Assembly: GCA_030526195.1 (NCBI GenBank)
Contig: JAUNDG010000014.1
Location: 25,499-68,836, forward strand
Source of the DNA: Lachnospiraceae bacterium
GTDB taxonomy: Bacteria > Bacillota > Clostridia > Lachnospirales > Lachnospiraceae
Direction of reading: 5' to 3'
Length of the DNA stretch: 43,338 nt
Shown: piece after piece, positions 15,113 through 23,869 of the stretch
Layout of the letters: the number at the start of each line of letters is the position of its first letter
How positions within the stretch are numbered: position 1 is the first letter of the stretch
Made by a program: the position numbers and the translations under genes
Notes under the pieces: generated by a model
Told to the model about the DNA's origin: nothing
Seen by the model: only the letters and a program-made list of their open reading frames with translations
The model's database searches: none

Positions 15113-15814
15113 ATGGAAAACTATGTCAGACACTTAGGCGTCATTATGGACGGCAATCGCCGCTGGGCGAAAAAGCACATGCTGGCCTCTGTTCTCAAGG
15201 GTCATGAAAAGGGCGTTGATGCCTTCATCGACACCTGCAAATGGTGCCAGGAAGCCGGGATCGGTTATCTGACGGTCTATGCCTTCTCAACTGAGAACTG
15301 GCAGCGGTCCAAGGAAGAAGTGGCCGGCCTTTTCAAGCTGATGGGCAAGTTCTTCTTAAATGAAGTGCAGACCTGCATCGACCGTGATATTCGGATGATC
15401 ATTGTCGGCGACCGCTCTCTGCTGTCCCCGGAGGATCTGGAGACTGTGCGGAAGACGGAAGAACTGACCGCCCACTGCAAGAACCTGATCGTTCAGGTGG
15501 CCATCAGTTATGGTGGCCGTGACGAGATCCTGCGTGCCGTCAAAGCTTACACCGCTAAAGTTCTTGAGGGACAGGAAGATCCTGCCGCTCTTGATGAAAG
15601 CCGTTTCGAGCAGTATCTCGACACCACCGGTGTGCCGGATATCGATCTGGTGATCCGGACCGGCGGCAACCGTCGCCTGTCAAACTTCTTCCCCTGGCAG
15701 ACCACCTATGCGGAAATCTGGTTCACCGATGTGCTGTGGCCGGACTTCTCTCAGCAGGATCTCCAGGAAGCGCTGGATTATTACCGGCAGATTCAGATCA
15801 ACAAAGGCAAATGA
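15113..15814 (+). CDS. uppS: Isoprenyl (undecaprenyl) diphosphate synthase, cis type
   Basis: UppS condenses isopentenyl diphosphate units in cis to make the undecaprenyl carrier lipid of cell-wall synthesis. The start region HLGVIMDGNRRWAKK with the catalytic Asp, the HEKG motif, TVYAFSTENWQRS, and the C-terminal WFTDVLWPDFS are all recognisable. The 233-residue length fits. The usual RTSGExRLSNF block reads RTGGNRRLSNF here, replacing the normally conserved Glu by Asn. ATG 15113 is chosen for its conserved N-terminus and the AAAGGAA upstream. A trans-type prenyl synthase follows 20 bases later. Confidence 0.93.
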   Translation: MENYVRHLGVIMDGNRRWAKKHMLASVLKGHEKGVDAFIDTCKWCQEAGIGYLTVYAFSTENWQRSKEEVAGLFKLMGKFFLNEVQTCIDRDIRMIIVGDRSLLSPEDLETVRKTEELTAHCKNLIVQVAISYGGRDEILRAVKAYTAKVLEGQEDPAALDESRFEQYLDTTGVPDIDLVIRTGGNRRLSNFFPWQTTYAEIWFTDVLWPDFSQQDLQEALDYYRQIQINKGK

Positions 15815-15834
15815 TACGCGGCAGGGAGAACACT

Positions 15835-16938
15835 ATGACAGCTTTTGAGTCATTTTATAATGAAAATGTGCCGCGCCTTCGCCGGAAGATCGCTTCTTAT
15901 AATGAAGCGCTGGCACAGGACGACAACGCACTGCTGCGGCCCTTCAGGGCTTACATGGCAGACCTTAACGAAGGCGGAAAATGCCTGCGGGGGCTGCTGG
16001 TTAATCTGGGTTACCGCCTGGCAGGTCATGACACCTGCGAGGAGAGTGATGGTGCCGCATTGGCCTTTGAATTTTTCCAGACCGGTGTGCTGATCCACGA
16101 TGACATCATCGACAAGGCCAGCTATCGCCGGGGCAAAAAGACCATGACGGTTCGCTACAATGAATCGATGACAGAACGCGGTCTCACACCGCCGGCTTCC
16201 GGAGATACCCGGGAGAGCCTGTCGGAGAGTGCGGCGCTGTGCTGCGGTGATTATCTCATCACAGCCGCCAATCTTTTCCTGGCTGAACAGTACAGCAGCC
16301 ATCCCTGTGCTGTGCCGGTGATCGCTGAGTTTGACCGCATTATTTTAAATACCATCCGCGGTGAGCTCCTGGATGTGGTGCTGCCGACGGAAATCACAGA
16401 TCCGGCCCACGGTGATAACAGCGGTGAACTTCTGATGACATCGGTCTATGACATTTATCATCTGAAGACCTCTCAGTATTCCGTGGTGGGGCCCCTTCAT
16501 CTGGGCATGCTGCTGGGCGGCATGAAGCCGGAAGAGATGGCGCTGGTGGATGCTCTGGCAGATGAACTGGGCATCGCCTTCCAGATCAAGGATGATCTTC
16601 TTGGCATCTACGGTGATGAAGAAATCGTGGGCAAGGACATCGGCTCCGATATCTCGGAATTTAAACAGACCATCCTTTATGCCTTTATGAAATGCCGCGC
16701 CGCCGACCGCATGCCGGAACTTCTGCAGCATTACGGCAAGTCACCGGCCACCGCCGAGGATGTGGCGGCTGTCCGGACTATATTTGAAGAAACCGGGGCC
16801 CGCCGCTTTGCGGAGGATGAGATGAATGCCTGCTTTGAAAGAGCCGGCCGTCAGATGGAAGAAATGACTTTCATCGATGAGGGCACAAAGGCTGTGCTGC
16901 GGGATTTCATCGATTACTGCCGGAACCGCCTGAAGTAA
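15835..16938 (+). CDS. Trans-polyprenyl diphosphate synthase
   Basis: This 367-residue all-alpha prenyltransferase makes an allylic diphosphate such as farnesyl, geranylgeranyl or longer. The first aspartate-rich motif is HDDIIDKASYRRG and the second is QIKDDLLGIYGDEEIVGKDIG. The spacing matches the IspA/IspB superfamily, although the protein is longer than bacterial IspA (about 300). The ATG at 15835 has an ideal AGGGAGA site upstream. It directly follows uppS and could supply its allylic primer, or make a quinone or hopanoid precursor; product length cannot be read from sequence by eye. The 132 bases before dapF contain a hairpin near 17027. Confidence 0.88.
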   Translation: MTAFESFYNENVPRLRRKIASYNEALAQDDNALLRPFRAYMADLNEGGKCLRGLLVNLGYRLAGHDTCEESDGAALAFEFFQTGVLIHDDIIDKASYRRGKKTMTVRYNESMTERGLTPPASGDTRESLSESAALCCGDYLITAANLFLAEQYSSHPCAVPVIAEFDRIILNTIRGELLDVVLPTEITDPAHGDNSGELLMTSVYDIYHLKTSQYSVVGPLHLGMLLGGMKPEEMALVDALADELGIAFQIKDDLLGIYGDEEIVGKDIGSDISEFKQTILYAFMKCRAADRMPELLQHYGKSPATAEDVAAVRTIFEETGARRFAEDEMNACFERAGRQMEEMTFIDEGTKAVLRDFIDYCRNRLK

Positions 16939-17026
16939 GGGCTTTTTACGGGAGATGGCGTCGACCTTATCGGGGTTCGCCGGATAAGCGTTGGTCCTCC
17001 TTTCATGGAATGATTGGTATACAGTT

Positions 17027-17046
17027 CCGCATCGCAGGCGATGCGG
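17027..17046. other. Perfect hairpin before dapF
   Basis: CCGCATCG-cagg-CGATGCGG is a perfect 8-base stem with a 4-base loop, 24 bases before the dapF start. There is no T-run. It lies just before the AACAGGAGAG ribosome binding site and might affect translation or mRNA stability. Confidence 0.55.
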
Positions 17047-17070
17047 GTAAAACAGGAGAGTTATAGTTTT

Positions 17071-17907
17071 ATGAAGTTTACGAAAATGCACGGTATCGGC
17101 AACGACTATGTCTATGTTGATGCCACAAAGGAACCTGTCAAAAATGCCTCAGAGGTGGCTATCTTCGTCAGCGATCGTCATTTTGGCATTGGCTCTGACG
17201 GCCTCATTCTGGTCTGCCCCTCCGACAAGGCTGATTTCCGTATGGAAATGTATAATGCAGACGGCAGTCTGGGCGCTATGTGCGGCAACGGTGTCCGCTG
17301 CGTGGGCAAATTTGTCCACGATCACGGCCTGACCGATAAGACAACGGTGGATATCGAAACCGGCAGTGGCATCAAAAAACTGGTGATGCAGACAGAAAAC
17401 GGCAAGGTAACCACCATCCGTGTCAATATGGGCACGCCGATCCTGAAGGCAGCCGACATCCCGGTCATTTCCGAAAATGAACGTGTGCTTGAGGAACCCA
17501 TCACCGTTGACGGTGTTCCGTACAAGATGACAGCCGTTTCCATGGGGAATCCCCACTGCATCATTTTCATTGATAAAAACCCGAAGGTCTTCCCGGTGGA
17601 GGCTGTCGGTCCGTTCTTTGAAAAGCATGAACGGTTCCCGGATCGCATCAACACAGAGTTCATCCATGTGATCGACGAGCACCGCATCGCCATGCGTGTG
17701 TGGGAACGCGGTTCCGGTGAAACACTGGCCTGCGGGACAGGGGCCTGCGCCTCTGCTGTGGCCGGTATTCTGACCGGTCGTCTGGTGTCTCCGGTGACAG
17801 TGGATCTTCTGGGCGGCAGCCTGGTGATCGAATGGGCCGGCGAAGGTGAACCGGTTTATATGACCGGTCCGGCCACCGAGGTTTTCCGGGGCGAGATCGA
17901 TATCTGA
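17071..17907 (+). CDS. dapF: Diaminopimelate epimerase
   Basis: DapF interconverts LL- and meso-diaminopimelate, the last step before meso-DAP enters peptidoglycan or lysine synthesis. Both active-site cysteines are present, Cys71 in AMCGNGVRC and Cys221 in LACGTGACASA, together with the N-terminal KMHGIGNDYVYVD. The 278-residue length is typical. The ATG at 17071 matches the conserved N-terminus and has CAGGAGAG upstream; the in-frame start at 17014 is not conserved. It indicates a meso-DAP type cell wall or lysine pathway. A bidirectional terminator lies downstream. Confidence 0.96.
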   Translation: MKFTKMHGIGNDYVYVDATKEPVKNASEVAIFVSDRHFGIGSDGLILVCPSDKADFRMEMYNADGSLGAMCGNGVRCVGKFVHDHGLTDKTTVDIETGSGIKKLVMQTENGKVTTIRVNMGTPILKAADIPVISENERVLEEPITVDGVPYKMTAVSMGNPHCIIFIDKNPKVFPVEAVGPFFEKHERFPDRINTEFIHVIDEHRIAMRVWERGSGETLACGTGACASAVAGILTGRLVSPVTVDLLGGSLVIEWAGEGEPVYMTGPATEVFRGEIDI

Positions 17908-18051
17908 ACCGCAGCAAGCATTCCTCGCTTCAAAGACGCAGAGTCTTAAACGGGGGGGCGCCACATTGCTGCTGTTTTGAAGACATCGTGGCTAAAGCCG
18001 GTGGACGTCTGGCTGACCGAAGGCAATTATCGTAAATGAACAGGCATATTG

Positions 18052-18088
18052 ACAAAGGATCTGCAAAAGCTGCAGGTCCTTTGTTTTA
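18052..18088. terminator. Bidirectional terminator between dapF and the minus-strand small gene
   Basis: ACAAAGGATCTGCA (18052-18065) pairs with TGCAGGTCCTTTGT (18071-18084) with one mismatch around a 5-base loop, followed by TTTTA on the + strand. The convergent minus-strand gene ends at 18086, so it can serve both. The rest of the 17908-18085 gap shows no gene. Confidence 0.8.
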
Positions 18089-18391
18089 CCCATCCGGGGG
18101 CACAAAGAGGTGTCGCTCGGCTTCGGCGGACAGGAGGACCCAGGTGTGCGAGAGCACGTTGTAGCGTAAAGTGAGCTGTCGTTCCCGGTCGCCCACCGGT
18201 GCCAGACAGGTAAACTGCAGGCAATGGACACCGCCGTAGGCCGTGGCCTTGGTGGACAGGATACGGCTGATGGTGACGGTGTGCAGCTCGTGACGATCGT
18301 CTTCAAATCGGAAGCGCAGCGGGGTCATATCCCCCTTCGTGCTGCAGACCGAGATGATCTGGATAGGTATATGATGTGATGGAAAAGTCAT
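18086..18391 (-). CDS. Small protein of unknown function under a LexA box
   Basis: This 101-residue soluble protein carries no domain I can name. Its central part, QIISVCSTKGDMTPLRFRFED, looks conserved in style, with alternating beta-strand patterns and a C-terminal strand ending TWVLLSAEAERHLF. The ATG is preceded by AAAGGAGG, and a promoter with a LexA box in its spacer lies 60-85 bases upstream, so it is very probably a DNA-damage-induced gene. It is the only convincing minus-strand gene of the first 32 kb. I recall similar short proteins beside Y-family polymerase genes in Bacillota, but no polymerase is present here and I do not rely on it. Confidence 0.75.
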   Translation of the reverse strand: MTFPSHHIPIQIISVCSTKGDMTPLRFRFEDDRHELHTVTISRILSTKATAYGGVHCLQFTCLAPVGDRERQLTLRYNVLSHTWVLLSAEAERHLFVPPDG

Positions 18392-18425
18392 AAGCAGCCT
18401 CCTTTTGCGTTCTGCTTCCCGGGGC

Positions 18426-18454
18426 TTGACAACGGCGCCTCATATGACCATAAT
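18426..18454 (+). promoter_or_regulatory. Possible divergent promoter next to the LexA box
   Basis: On the + strand TTGACA (18426-18431) is followed after 17 bases by CATAAT (18449-18454). The LexA palindrome begins 2 bases later, over the likely start of transcription. If active, it would place the lipoprotein gene under the same SOS control. Confidence 0.5.
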
Positions 18455-18477
18455 AGAACATATGTTCGATATGTCAA
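18450..18477 (-). promoter_or_regulatory. LexA-controlled promoter of the minus-strand small gene
   Basis: Read on the minus strand, TTGACA (18477-18472) and TATTAT (18455-18450) are 16 bases apart. The spacer contains GAACATATGTTC (18456-18467), a perfect Gram-positive SOS box palindrome. Bound LexA would cover the polymerase site. Confidence 0.85.
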
Positions 18478-18485
18478 GAGCCATT

Positions 18486-18514
18486 TTGATTTCCGTTGAC
18501 GAGGATGGTATAAT
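18486..18514 (+). promoter_or_regulatory. Promoter of the lipoprotein gene
   Basis: TTGATT (18486-18491), 17 bases, then a perfect TATAAT (18509-18514), about 70 bases before the gene start. This one is outside the LexA box. Confidence 0.6.
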
Positions 18515-18585
18515 CGCGCTGAAAGAGACTATCGAAAAAACAGAGAAACAGACGATAGAAGTGAAAGAGTCATTCAAGCGTTTAT

Positions 18586-19746
18586 ATGAAGAGATTTCGA
18601 AAAACAAAAACAGGACAAAGCGTCCGCCCGGGGATGCATCTTCTGATACTGATACTCATGATGGTGCTGACCATGGCCCTGACCGGCTGCGGCAGCAAGA
18701 AGGCAAAGGAGCCGAAACCCGAGCTCCTTGTGCCGGAGGTGGTCAGCGGGGAGATCGAGCCGGAAGAGGTCGAGAAGGCCATCAGCGAGGCTGCCATGGA
18801 TGACGGCTCCGATCCGGAGGAAGCCATGCGCGCCGCCGAGAATATGATGTCGGCCAACAACGGCCGAAGGGTGGTTTATCTCATTCTGGAGAGCGAGAGC
18901 CCCATTTTCACAGAGGAAAAGAACAGCCTGTCGAAAAAACTGACCGGAGCCGGTTACGGCGTGACGGTGCGGTATCATCATAATGATCCGGCATCTCAGA
19001 GAGCTTATTTTGAGGAGGCCGTGACCTGTGAGGCAAAGGCGGTGGTCTGTGACAACCTGCCGGGAAACGATATATTGGAAATCGTGCGGGGTGCCTCTGA
19101 TGCCGGTATCGGTGTCTTTCTGGTCAATGAAGGTATGTCCCTGTCAGGGGTGGCCAAGGCCCAGGTGGTCACAGACCGGGCGGCACTTATAGATGATCTC
19201 ATTGAGCGGTTTGCGGCCGAGCATCGTGACAGCACCGGTTATCTGCTGCTTAAGGGCGCCGGTGAGGACAGCCGGTCTGTGGATATCATGACCCGGGTCA
19301 GCCATCGGCTGAAGGATTACGACCAGATGGAAGAACTTATGGTGCAGACACCTCTCACCTATGCAGAAGCGGATACGGAAAATGCGCTGCGGGAGATGCT
19401 CACCTACCATCCCATGGCCGGTGCCGTGTTCTGTTATAACGCCGCTCAGGTCAATGTCTGTCTGAGAGTCTTAGAGGAAATGGGGCTTTCCGGCAAATCG
19501 ATTATCTGTGTGAACGGCGATCGCAGCGAGATCGAGACCTATCTGGCGGACGGCCGGGTGGAGGCTTCCATCGTGCGGTCAGGCGCTGAACTTGGGGAAA
19601 GAACAGCGGAAACACTGATCACCTTCTATAAGAGTGGTCGGGACGGCATTAATGAGCGCCAGTATGTGGCCGGAAAGGTGATCTTCAGCGAGGATCTTCG
19701 GACGGAGGAGGCCACAGAGAATCTGCCGGCCGAATTGCCGGAGTAA
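18586..19746 (+). CDS. Lipoprotein with a periplasmic-binding-protein fold (sugar-type)
   Basis: This 386-residue exported lipoprotein has a basic N-terminus, a hydrophobic segment (about residues 18-31) and a lipobox LTGC with Cys35. From about residue 85 it resembles type 1 solute-binding proteins of the ribose/xylose group: VVYLILESESPIFTEEKNS, the AVVCDN and GVFLVNEG strands, then a second lobe with GYLLLKGAGEDSRSV and AGAVFCYNAAQ. The ATG has only a weak ribosome binding site; an in-frame ATG at 18634 is an alternative. There is no ABC permease or ATPase next to it, so it may be a solitary sensor or feed a remote transporter. Confidence 0.8.
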   Translation: MKRFRKTKTGQSVRPGMHLLILILMMVLTMALTGCGSKKAKEPKPELLVPEVVSGEIEPEEVEKAISEAAMDDGSDPEEAMRAAENMMSANNGRRVVYLILESESPIFTEEKNSLSKKLTGAGYGVTVRYHHNDPASQRAYFEEAVTCEAKAVVCDNLPGNDILEIVRGASDAGIGVFLVNEGMSLSGVAKAQVVTDRAALIDDLIERFAAEHRDSTGYLLLKGAGEDSRSVDIMTRVSHRLKDYDQMEELMVQTPLTYAEADTENALREMLTYHPMAGAVFCYNAAQVNVCLRVLEEMGLSGKSIICVNGDRSEIETYLADGRVEASIVRSGAELGERTAETLITFYKSGRDGINERQYVAGKVIFSEDLRTEEATENLPAELPE

Positions 19747-19811
19747 CGGATGAAACCGTAAACGGCATCCGACAGAGTTGATGACATCGATCAGAGGATA
19801 AAAACGTGGGA

Positions 19812-19848
19812 AAATGGCAAAAAACCACGGATTATCGTGCATTTTCCG
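19812..19848. other. GGAAAATG inverted repeat between the lipoprotein and DJ-1 genes
   Basis: GGAAAATG (19812-19819) is matched by CATTTTCC (19841-19848), with CACGG/CCGTG overlapping nearby. The two arms are oppositely oriented copies of the GAAAATG word. It might be a weak terminator or simply part of the repeat phenomenon described in the findings. Confidence 0.45.
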
Positions 19849-19869
19849 TGATTTTGAGGCCTGCGTGTC

Positions 19870-19899
19870 TTGTCATGGTTTTGATCGCTGTGCTATACT
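19870..19899 (+). promoter_or_regulatory. Promoter of the DJ-1/PfpI gene
   Basis: TTGTCA (19870-19875) and TATACT (19894-19899) are 18 bases apart, 38 bases before the start codon. Confidence 0.65.
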
Positions 19900-19936
19900 G
19901 TCATTCGGGTGTGCCCAGGATAAAGGAGGCCTTTTT

Positions 19937-20488
19937 ATGAGTAAAGCCTGTATTTTTATGGCCAACGGCTGTGAAGAAGTTGAAGCCCTGACGGTGGTGG
20001 ATCTTTTAAGACGCGCTGCCATCGAGATAACGATGGTATCTGTCACAGGCGGTCTTGATATTGTCGGCCGCAGCGGTATTGCCTTTAAGGCTGATGCGCT
20101 GTATGAGGATGTCTCATTTGAGGAGGCGGATCTTTTGGTCCTGCCCGGCGGTATGCCCGGCACCACAACTTTGGGTGACCATAAGGCGCTGGGACAGCTG
20201 CTGAAGGAAAAGGCAGCGGACGGCAGCACTTACATCGGCGCAATCTGCGCAGCTCCGATGGTGCTTGGGGCATTGGGACTTCTTGAGGGAAAGAACGCGA
20301 CAATCTATCCCGGTATGGAAGAGGAACTGGTGGGCGCCAAAGCCCTGACGGAGAAGGTGGTGAAGGATGATCGCATCATCACAAGCCGAGGCGTGGGAAC
20401 CGCCATTGACTTTGCCCTTTGCCTGATCACGTGCCTGGAAGGCGCGGCCAAGGCGGAAGAAGTGGCCCACAGCATTGTTTTTCAGTAA
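19937..20488 (+). CDS. DJ-1/PfpI family protein
   Basis: This 183-residue cytoplasmic protein belongs to the DJ-1/ThiJ branch of the PfpI superfamily. The family marks are CEEVEALTVVDLLRRA near the N-terminus (with the conserved Glu), DLLVLPGGMPGT, and the nucleophile elbow GAICAAPMVLG with Cys104. Members include protein or nucleotide deglycases and chaperone-like redox proteins; the exact activity cannot be read here. The ATG has an AAAGGAGG site upstream, so the longer frame from 19814 is not used. It has its own promoter and precedes tig, which also has its own. Confidence 0.88.
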   Translation: MSKACIFMANGCEEVEALTVVDLLRRAAIEITMVSVTGGLDIVGRSGIAFKADALYEDVSFEEADLLVLPGGMPGTTTLGDHKALGQLLKEKAADGSTYIGAICAAPMVLGALGLLEGKNATIYPGMEEELVGAKALTEKVVKDDRIITSRGVGTAIDFALCLITCLEGAAKAEEVAHSIVFQ

Positions 20489-20503
20489 TCAATATGCTAT
20501 ACT
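20475..20503 (+). promoter_or_regulatory. Promoter of tig
   Basis: TTGTTT (20475-20480), 17 bases, TATACT (20498-20503), placed 36 bases before the start codon. The -35 box overlaps the last codons of the DJ-1 gene. Confidence 0.7.
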
Positions 20504-20538
20504 AACGCATTGTATTATCTATAAAAGGAGAATTAATC

Positions 20539-21852
20539 ATGAGTGTAAAGGTAGAACGTTTAGAGCATAACATGGCTAAACTGACAGTCGAAGTACCGGC
20601 AGCTGACTTTGTCGCCGCTATCAAGACTGCTTACAACAAGTCAAAGAACAGATTCAACATCCCGGGCTTCCGTAAGGGCAAAGCTCCGCAGAATCTGGTA
20701 GAAAAGATGTATGGCAAGGAAGTCTTCTATGATGATGCTGCCAACGAAGTGCTGCAGAACTCCTATCCGGAAGCTGCTAAAGAATCCGGTCTGGATATCG
20801 TTTCTGCTCCGCAGGTTGAACTGGTTCAGATCGAAAAGGGTCAGGACTTCATCTATGCCGTGACAGTAGCTGTTAAGCCGGAAGTTAAGCTTGGCGCTTA
20901 CAAGGGCCTTGAAATTCCGAAGTTCGAAGCTACAGTGTCCGAAGCTGATATCGATGCTGCTCTGGTCAGAGAACAGGAAAAGAATGCCCGCGTTGTCACA
21001 GTTGAAGATCGTGCTGTTGAAAGCGGCGATACAGTCGTTCTTGATTATGCCGGTACAGTTGACGGCGTAGCCTTCGACGGTGGTACAGCAACAGATTATG
21101 AACTGGTTATCGGCTCAGGCGCTTTCATCCCGGGCTTCGAAGATCAGCTGATCGGTGTTAACACAGAAGAAGAAAAAGACATTGTCGTCACATTCCCGGA
21201 AGATTACCATGCTGATCTGGCCGGTAAGGAAGCTGTCTTCAAATGCACAGTTCATAAGATCACAAAGAAAGAAATGCCGGAACTGAACGATGAATTCGCT
21301 CAGGAGGTTTCTGAATATGACACTCTGGCTGAGTACAGAGAAGAAGTTAAGGGCCACCTTCAGGAAGCAAAAGACAGACAGGTCGATGCTCAGAAGAAGG
21401 AAGCTGCTGTCAGCAAGCTGGTAGAGCTGTCTGAAATGGATATCCCGGAAGCTATGATCGATACACGCGTTGACCAGATGTTCAACGACCAGGCTAACCG
21501 TATGCAGAGCCAGGGCTTCCCGATGGATATGTACCTTCAGTACATGGGCACAACAGCTGCCGAAATGAAGAAGAACATGAGACAGTCCGCTGAAGCTCAG
21601 ATCAAGGGCGACCTGGTTCTGGAAGCTGTTGCCGCTGCTGAAAACTTCGAAATCACAGATGATGCTATCAATGCCGAAATGACAAAGATGGCTGAAGCTT
21701 ACAAGATCGATCCGCAGGTTGTCATCGATGCTATGACAGACTATGAAAAGGATCAGATGAGAAAAGATCTGTCCACACGCGAAGCGCTGAAGTTCCTGAT
21801 CGACAACGCTGTGGAAGTTGAAAAGAAAGACGAGGCTGAAAAAGCTGAATAA
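20539..21852 (+). CDS. tig: Trigger factor, ribosome-associated chaperone and prolyl isomerase
   Basis: Trigger factor binds the ribosome exit tunnel and helps nascent chains fold. The ribosome-binding signature appears as FRKGKAPQNLVEKMYG. A central FKBP-type domain (about 150-245; GDTVVLDYAGTVDG, FIPGFEDQLIG) and the C-terminal helical arms follow, for a usual total of 437 residues. AAAAGGAG precedes the ATG. Codon choice (GCT, GTT, ACA, GAA) is visibly more biased than in neighbours, as expected of an abundant protein. It heads the classic tig-clpP-clpX-lon-engB order of Bacillota. Confidence 0.97.
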   Translation: MSVKVERLEHNMAKLTVEVPAADFVAAIKTAYNKSKNRFNIPGFRKGKAPQNLVEKMYGKEVFYDDAANEVLQNSYPEAAKESGLDIVSAPQVELVQIEKGQDFIYAVTVAVKPEVKLGAYKGLEIPKFEATVSEADIDAALVREQEKNARVVTVEDRAVESGDTVVLDYAGTVDGVAFDGGTATDYELVIGSGAFIPGFEDQLIGVNTEEEKDIVVTFPEDYHADLAGKEAVFKCTVHKITKKEMPELNDEFAQEVSEYDTLAEYREEVKGHLQEAKDRQVDAQKKEAAVSKLVELSEMDIPEAMIDTRVDQMFNDQANRMQSQGFPMDMYLQYMGTTAAEMKKNMRQSAEAQIKGDLVLEAVAAAENFEITDDAINAEMTKMAEAYKIDPQVVIDAMTDYEKDQMRKDLSTREALKFLIDNAVEVEKKDEAEKAE

Positions 21853-21885
21853 TTTGAGTTTTTCCGGCCGTAAGGAGGTTCCTGT

Positions 21886-22485
21886 ATGCCGTTAGTACCC
21901 TATGTAATCGAACAGACACCGCAGGGTGAAAGAAGTTATGATATTTATTCCCGACTGCTGAAGGACAGAATTATTTTCCTCGGTGATGAGGTCAATGACA
22001 CCACAGCCAGTCTGGTGGTCGCCCAGCTTCTGTTCCTGGAATCAGAGGATCCCTCAAAAGATATCTACCTTTACATTAACAGTCCGGGCGGATCCGTGAC
22101 CGCAGGTATGGCGATCTACGATACCATGCAGTATATCAAGTGTGATGTCTGCACGATTTGTGTCGGTATGGCTGCCAGCATGGGTGCTTTCCTTCTGGCA
22201 GGCGGCGCAAAAGGTAAACGGCAGGCTCTGCCGAATTCCGAGATCATGATTCATCAGCCTTCCGGCGGTACGCAGGGACAGGCTTCCGAGATTCTGATCG
22301 CTGCGGAACATATCCTGAAGACAAAGAAAAAACTGAACCGCTACCTGGCCGAGAATACCGGCCAGCCGCTGGAAATCATCGAGAAGGATACGGATCGCGA
22401 TAACTGGATGTCCGCTGAAGAAGCTGTGGCCTATGGCCTCATTGACAGCGTTGTCGAGAATCGTGTGCCTTCGGAAAAAGCCTGA
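21886..22485 (+). CDS. clpP: ATP-dependent Clp protease proteolytic subunit
   Basis: ClpP forms the tetradecameric chamber that degrades proteins fed to it by ClpX. The catalytic Ser98 ([11 protein letters not shown]), His123 ([10 protein letters not shown]) and Asp172 ([11 protein letters not shown]) are intact, and the 199-residue length with a short N-terminal stretch is typical. TAAGGAGG is an ideal ribosome binding site. It lies 33 bases after tig without a terminator between them, so they may share a transcript. An intrinsic terminator follows the gene. Confidence 0.97.
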   Translation: MPLVPYVIEQTPQGERSYDIYSRLLKDRIIFLGDEVNDTTASLVVAQLLFLESEDPSKDIYLYINSPGGSVTAGMAIYDTMQYIKCDVCTICVGMAASMGAFLLAGGAKGKRQALPNSEIMIHQPSGGTQGQASEILIAAEHILKTKKKLNRYLAENTGQPLEIIEKDTDRDNWMSAEEAVAYGLIDSVVENRVPSEKA

Positions 22486-22512
22486 TAAAGGCAATTGAAA
22501 GCAGTAACCGAA

Positions 22513-22544
22513 GAAGCACGAGCCGTCAGGCTTGTGCTTCTTTT
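22513..22544 (+). terminator. Terminator between clpP and clpX
   Basis: GAAGCACGAGCC (22513-22524) pairs with GGCTTGTGCTTC (22529-22540), with one G-T pair, and is followed by TTTT. It separates tig-clpP from clpX. Confidence 0.88.
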
Positions 22545-22618
22545 AAAAAATGACGAAATTGGCTGCCCGGCAGCCAGCTAACAGCGTCACCTTTAGACAG
22601 AATGAACGGAGAAGATAG

Positions 22619-23866
22619 ATGGCAGGCAGAACACCGAACATAAAAATCAGATGCGCCTTTTGCGGCAAGACTGAGGATCAGGTTGCCAAACTGATCGCCG
22701 GACCCGATGGCGTCTGTATTTGCGATGAGTGTGTCGGCATCTGCACCGAGATCCTGGAAGAGGAACTGGGTGGTGGCAACAAAGAAGAGGTGGATGAAGA
22801 GATCAACCTGATGAAGCCCATGGAAATCAAGGCTTATCTGGATGAGTATGTCATCGGCCAGGATGCGGCAAAAAAGGTCCTGTCCGTTGCTGTATACAAC
22901 CACTACAAGAGATTGCTGGCCCCCACCGATATGGATGTGGAACTTCAGAAATCAAACGTGATGATGCTGGGTCCCACCGGTTCCGGTAAAACACTGCTGG
23001 CTCAGTCACTGGCAAGACTGTTAAATGTCCCCTTTGCCATTGCCGATGCCACAACCCTCACAGAAGCCGGCTATGTCGGTGAAGACGTGGAAAATATTCT
23101 GCTGAAACTGATTCAGGCAGCGGATTTTGATATAGAAAGAGCCCAGAAGGGCATCATTTACATCGATGAAATTGATAAGATCGGCCGCAAGTCCGAAAGC
23201 ACCTCCATCACACGAGATGTTTCCGGCGAAGGCGTTCAGCAGGCTCTGCTGAAGATCATTGAAGGTACGGTGGCCTCCGTTCCGCCTCAGGGTGGCCGGA
23301 AGCATCCGCAGCAGGAGATGATCCAGATCGATACCACCAATATTCTGTTTATCTGCGGCGGTGCTTACATTGGTCTTGATAAGATCATCAGCCGTCGTCA
23401 GGAAACCAAGACCATGGGCTTCGGTGCCGAACTGGCCAAGAAGGCTGAGGAGAAGAACATCGGCGAGATCCTGAAGGACGTCATGCCGGAGGATTTTGTG
23501 AAATTCGGTCTGATTCCCGAGCTGATCGGCCGTATCCCGGTGATCGTGTCCCTGGATGGTCTTGATGAGGCAGCCCTCATTAAGATCCTGACAGAGCCGA
23601 AGAATTCCATGGTGCGTCAGTACACCAAGCTTTTTGAGATGGACGGTGTCAAGCTGACCTTTGAAGAAGATGCACTGAAGGAGATCGCCCATCAGGCGGT
23701 TGTCCGCAACACAGGTGCCAGAGGTCTGCGGGCAATCGTCGAAAAGACCGTCATCGGCCCGATGTATGAGGTGCCGTCAGACGAAAGCATCACAGAATGC
23801 ATCATTACGAAAGACTGTGTGGACGGAAACGGCAGCCCCATTTTCGTGCGCCGTGAGGAGATATAA
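22619..23866 (+). CDS. clpX: ATP-dependent Clp protease ATP-binding subunit
   Basis: ClpX is the AAA+ unfoldase that recognises substrates and threads them into ClpP. The N-terminal zinc-binding domain has four cysteines (CAFCGK and [10 protein letters not shown], residues about 13-40). Walker A is GPTGSGKT, Walker B is [10 protein letters not shown], and the ClpP-binding loop and sensor regions follow in the normal order. The 415-residue length is standard. AACGGAGA lies just before the ATG. The lon gene starts 3 bases after its stop. Confidence 0.97.
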   Translation: MAGRTPNIKIRCAFCGKTEDQVAKLIAGPDGVCICDECVGICTEILEEELGGGNKEEVDEEINLMKPMEIKAYLDEYVIGQDAAKKVLSVAVYNHYKRLLAPTDMDVELQKSNVMMLGPTGSGKTLLAQSLARLLNVPFAIADATTLTEAGYVGEDVENILLKLIQAADFDIERAQKGIIYIDEIDKIGRKSESTSITRDVSGEGVQQALLKIIEGTVASVPPQGGRKHPQQEMIQIDTTNILFICGGAYIGLDKIISRRQETKTMGFGAELAKKAEEKNIGEILKDVMPEDFVKFGLIPELIGRIPVIVSLDGLDEAALIKILTEPKNSMVRQYTKLFEMDGVKLTFEEDALKEIAHQAVVRNTGARGLRAIVEKTVIGPMYEVPSDESITECIITKDCVDGNGSPIFVRREEI

Positions 23867-23869
23867 AGA

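Noticed and set aside
18405-18803. Open frame of 132 codons over the LexA box and the start of the lipoprotein gene
   Set aside because: Its second half is a shadow of the lipoprotein gene in another frame with low-complexity Gly/Arg/His sequence, it has no ribosome binding site, and the region contains promoters.
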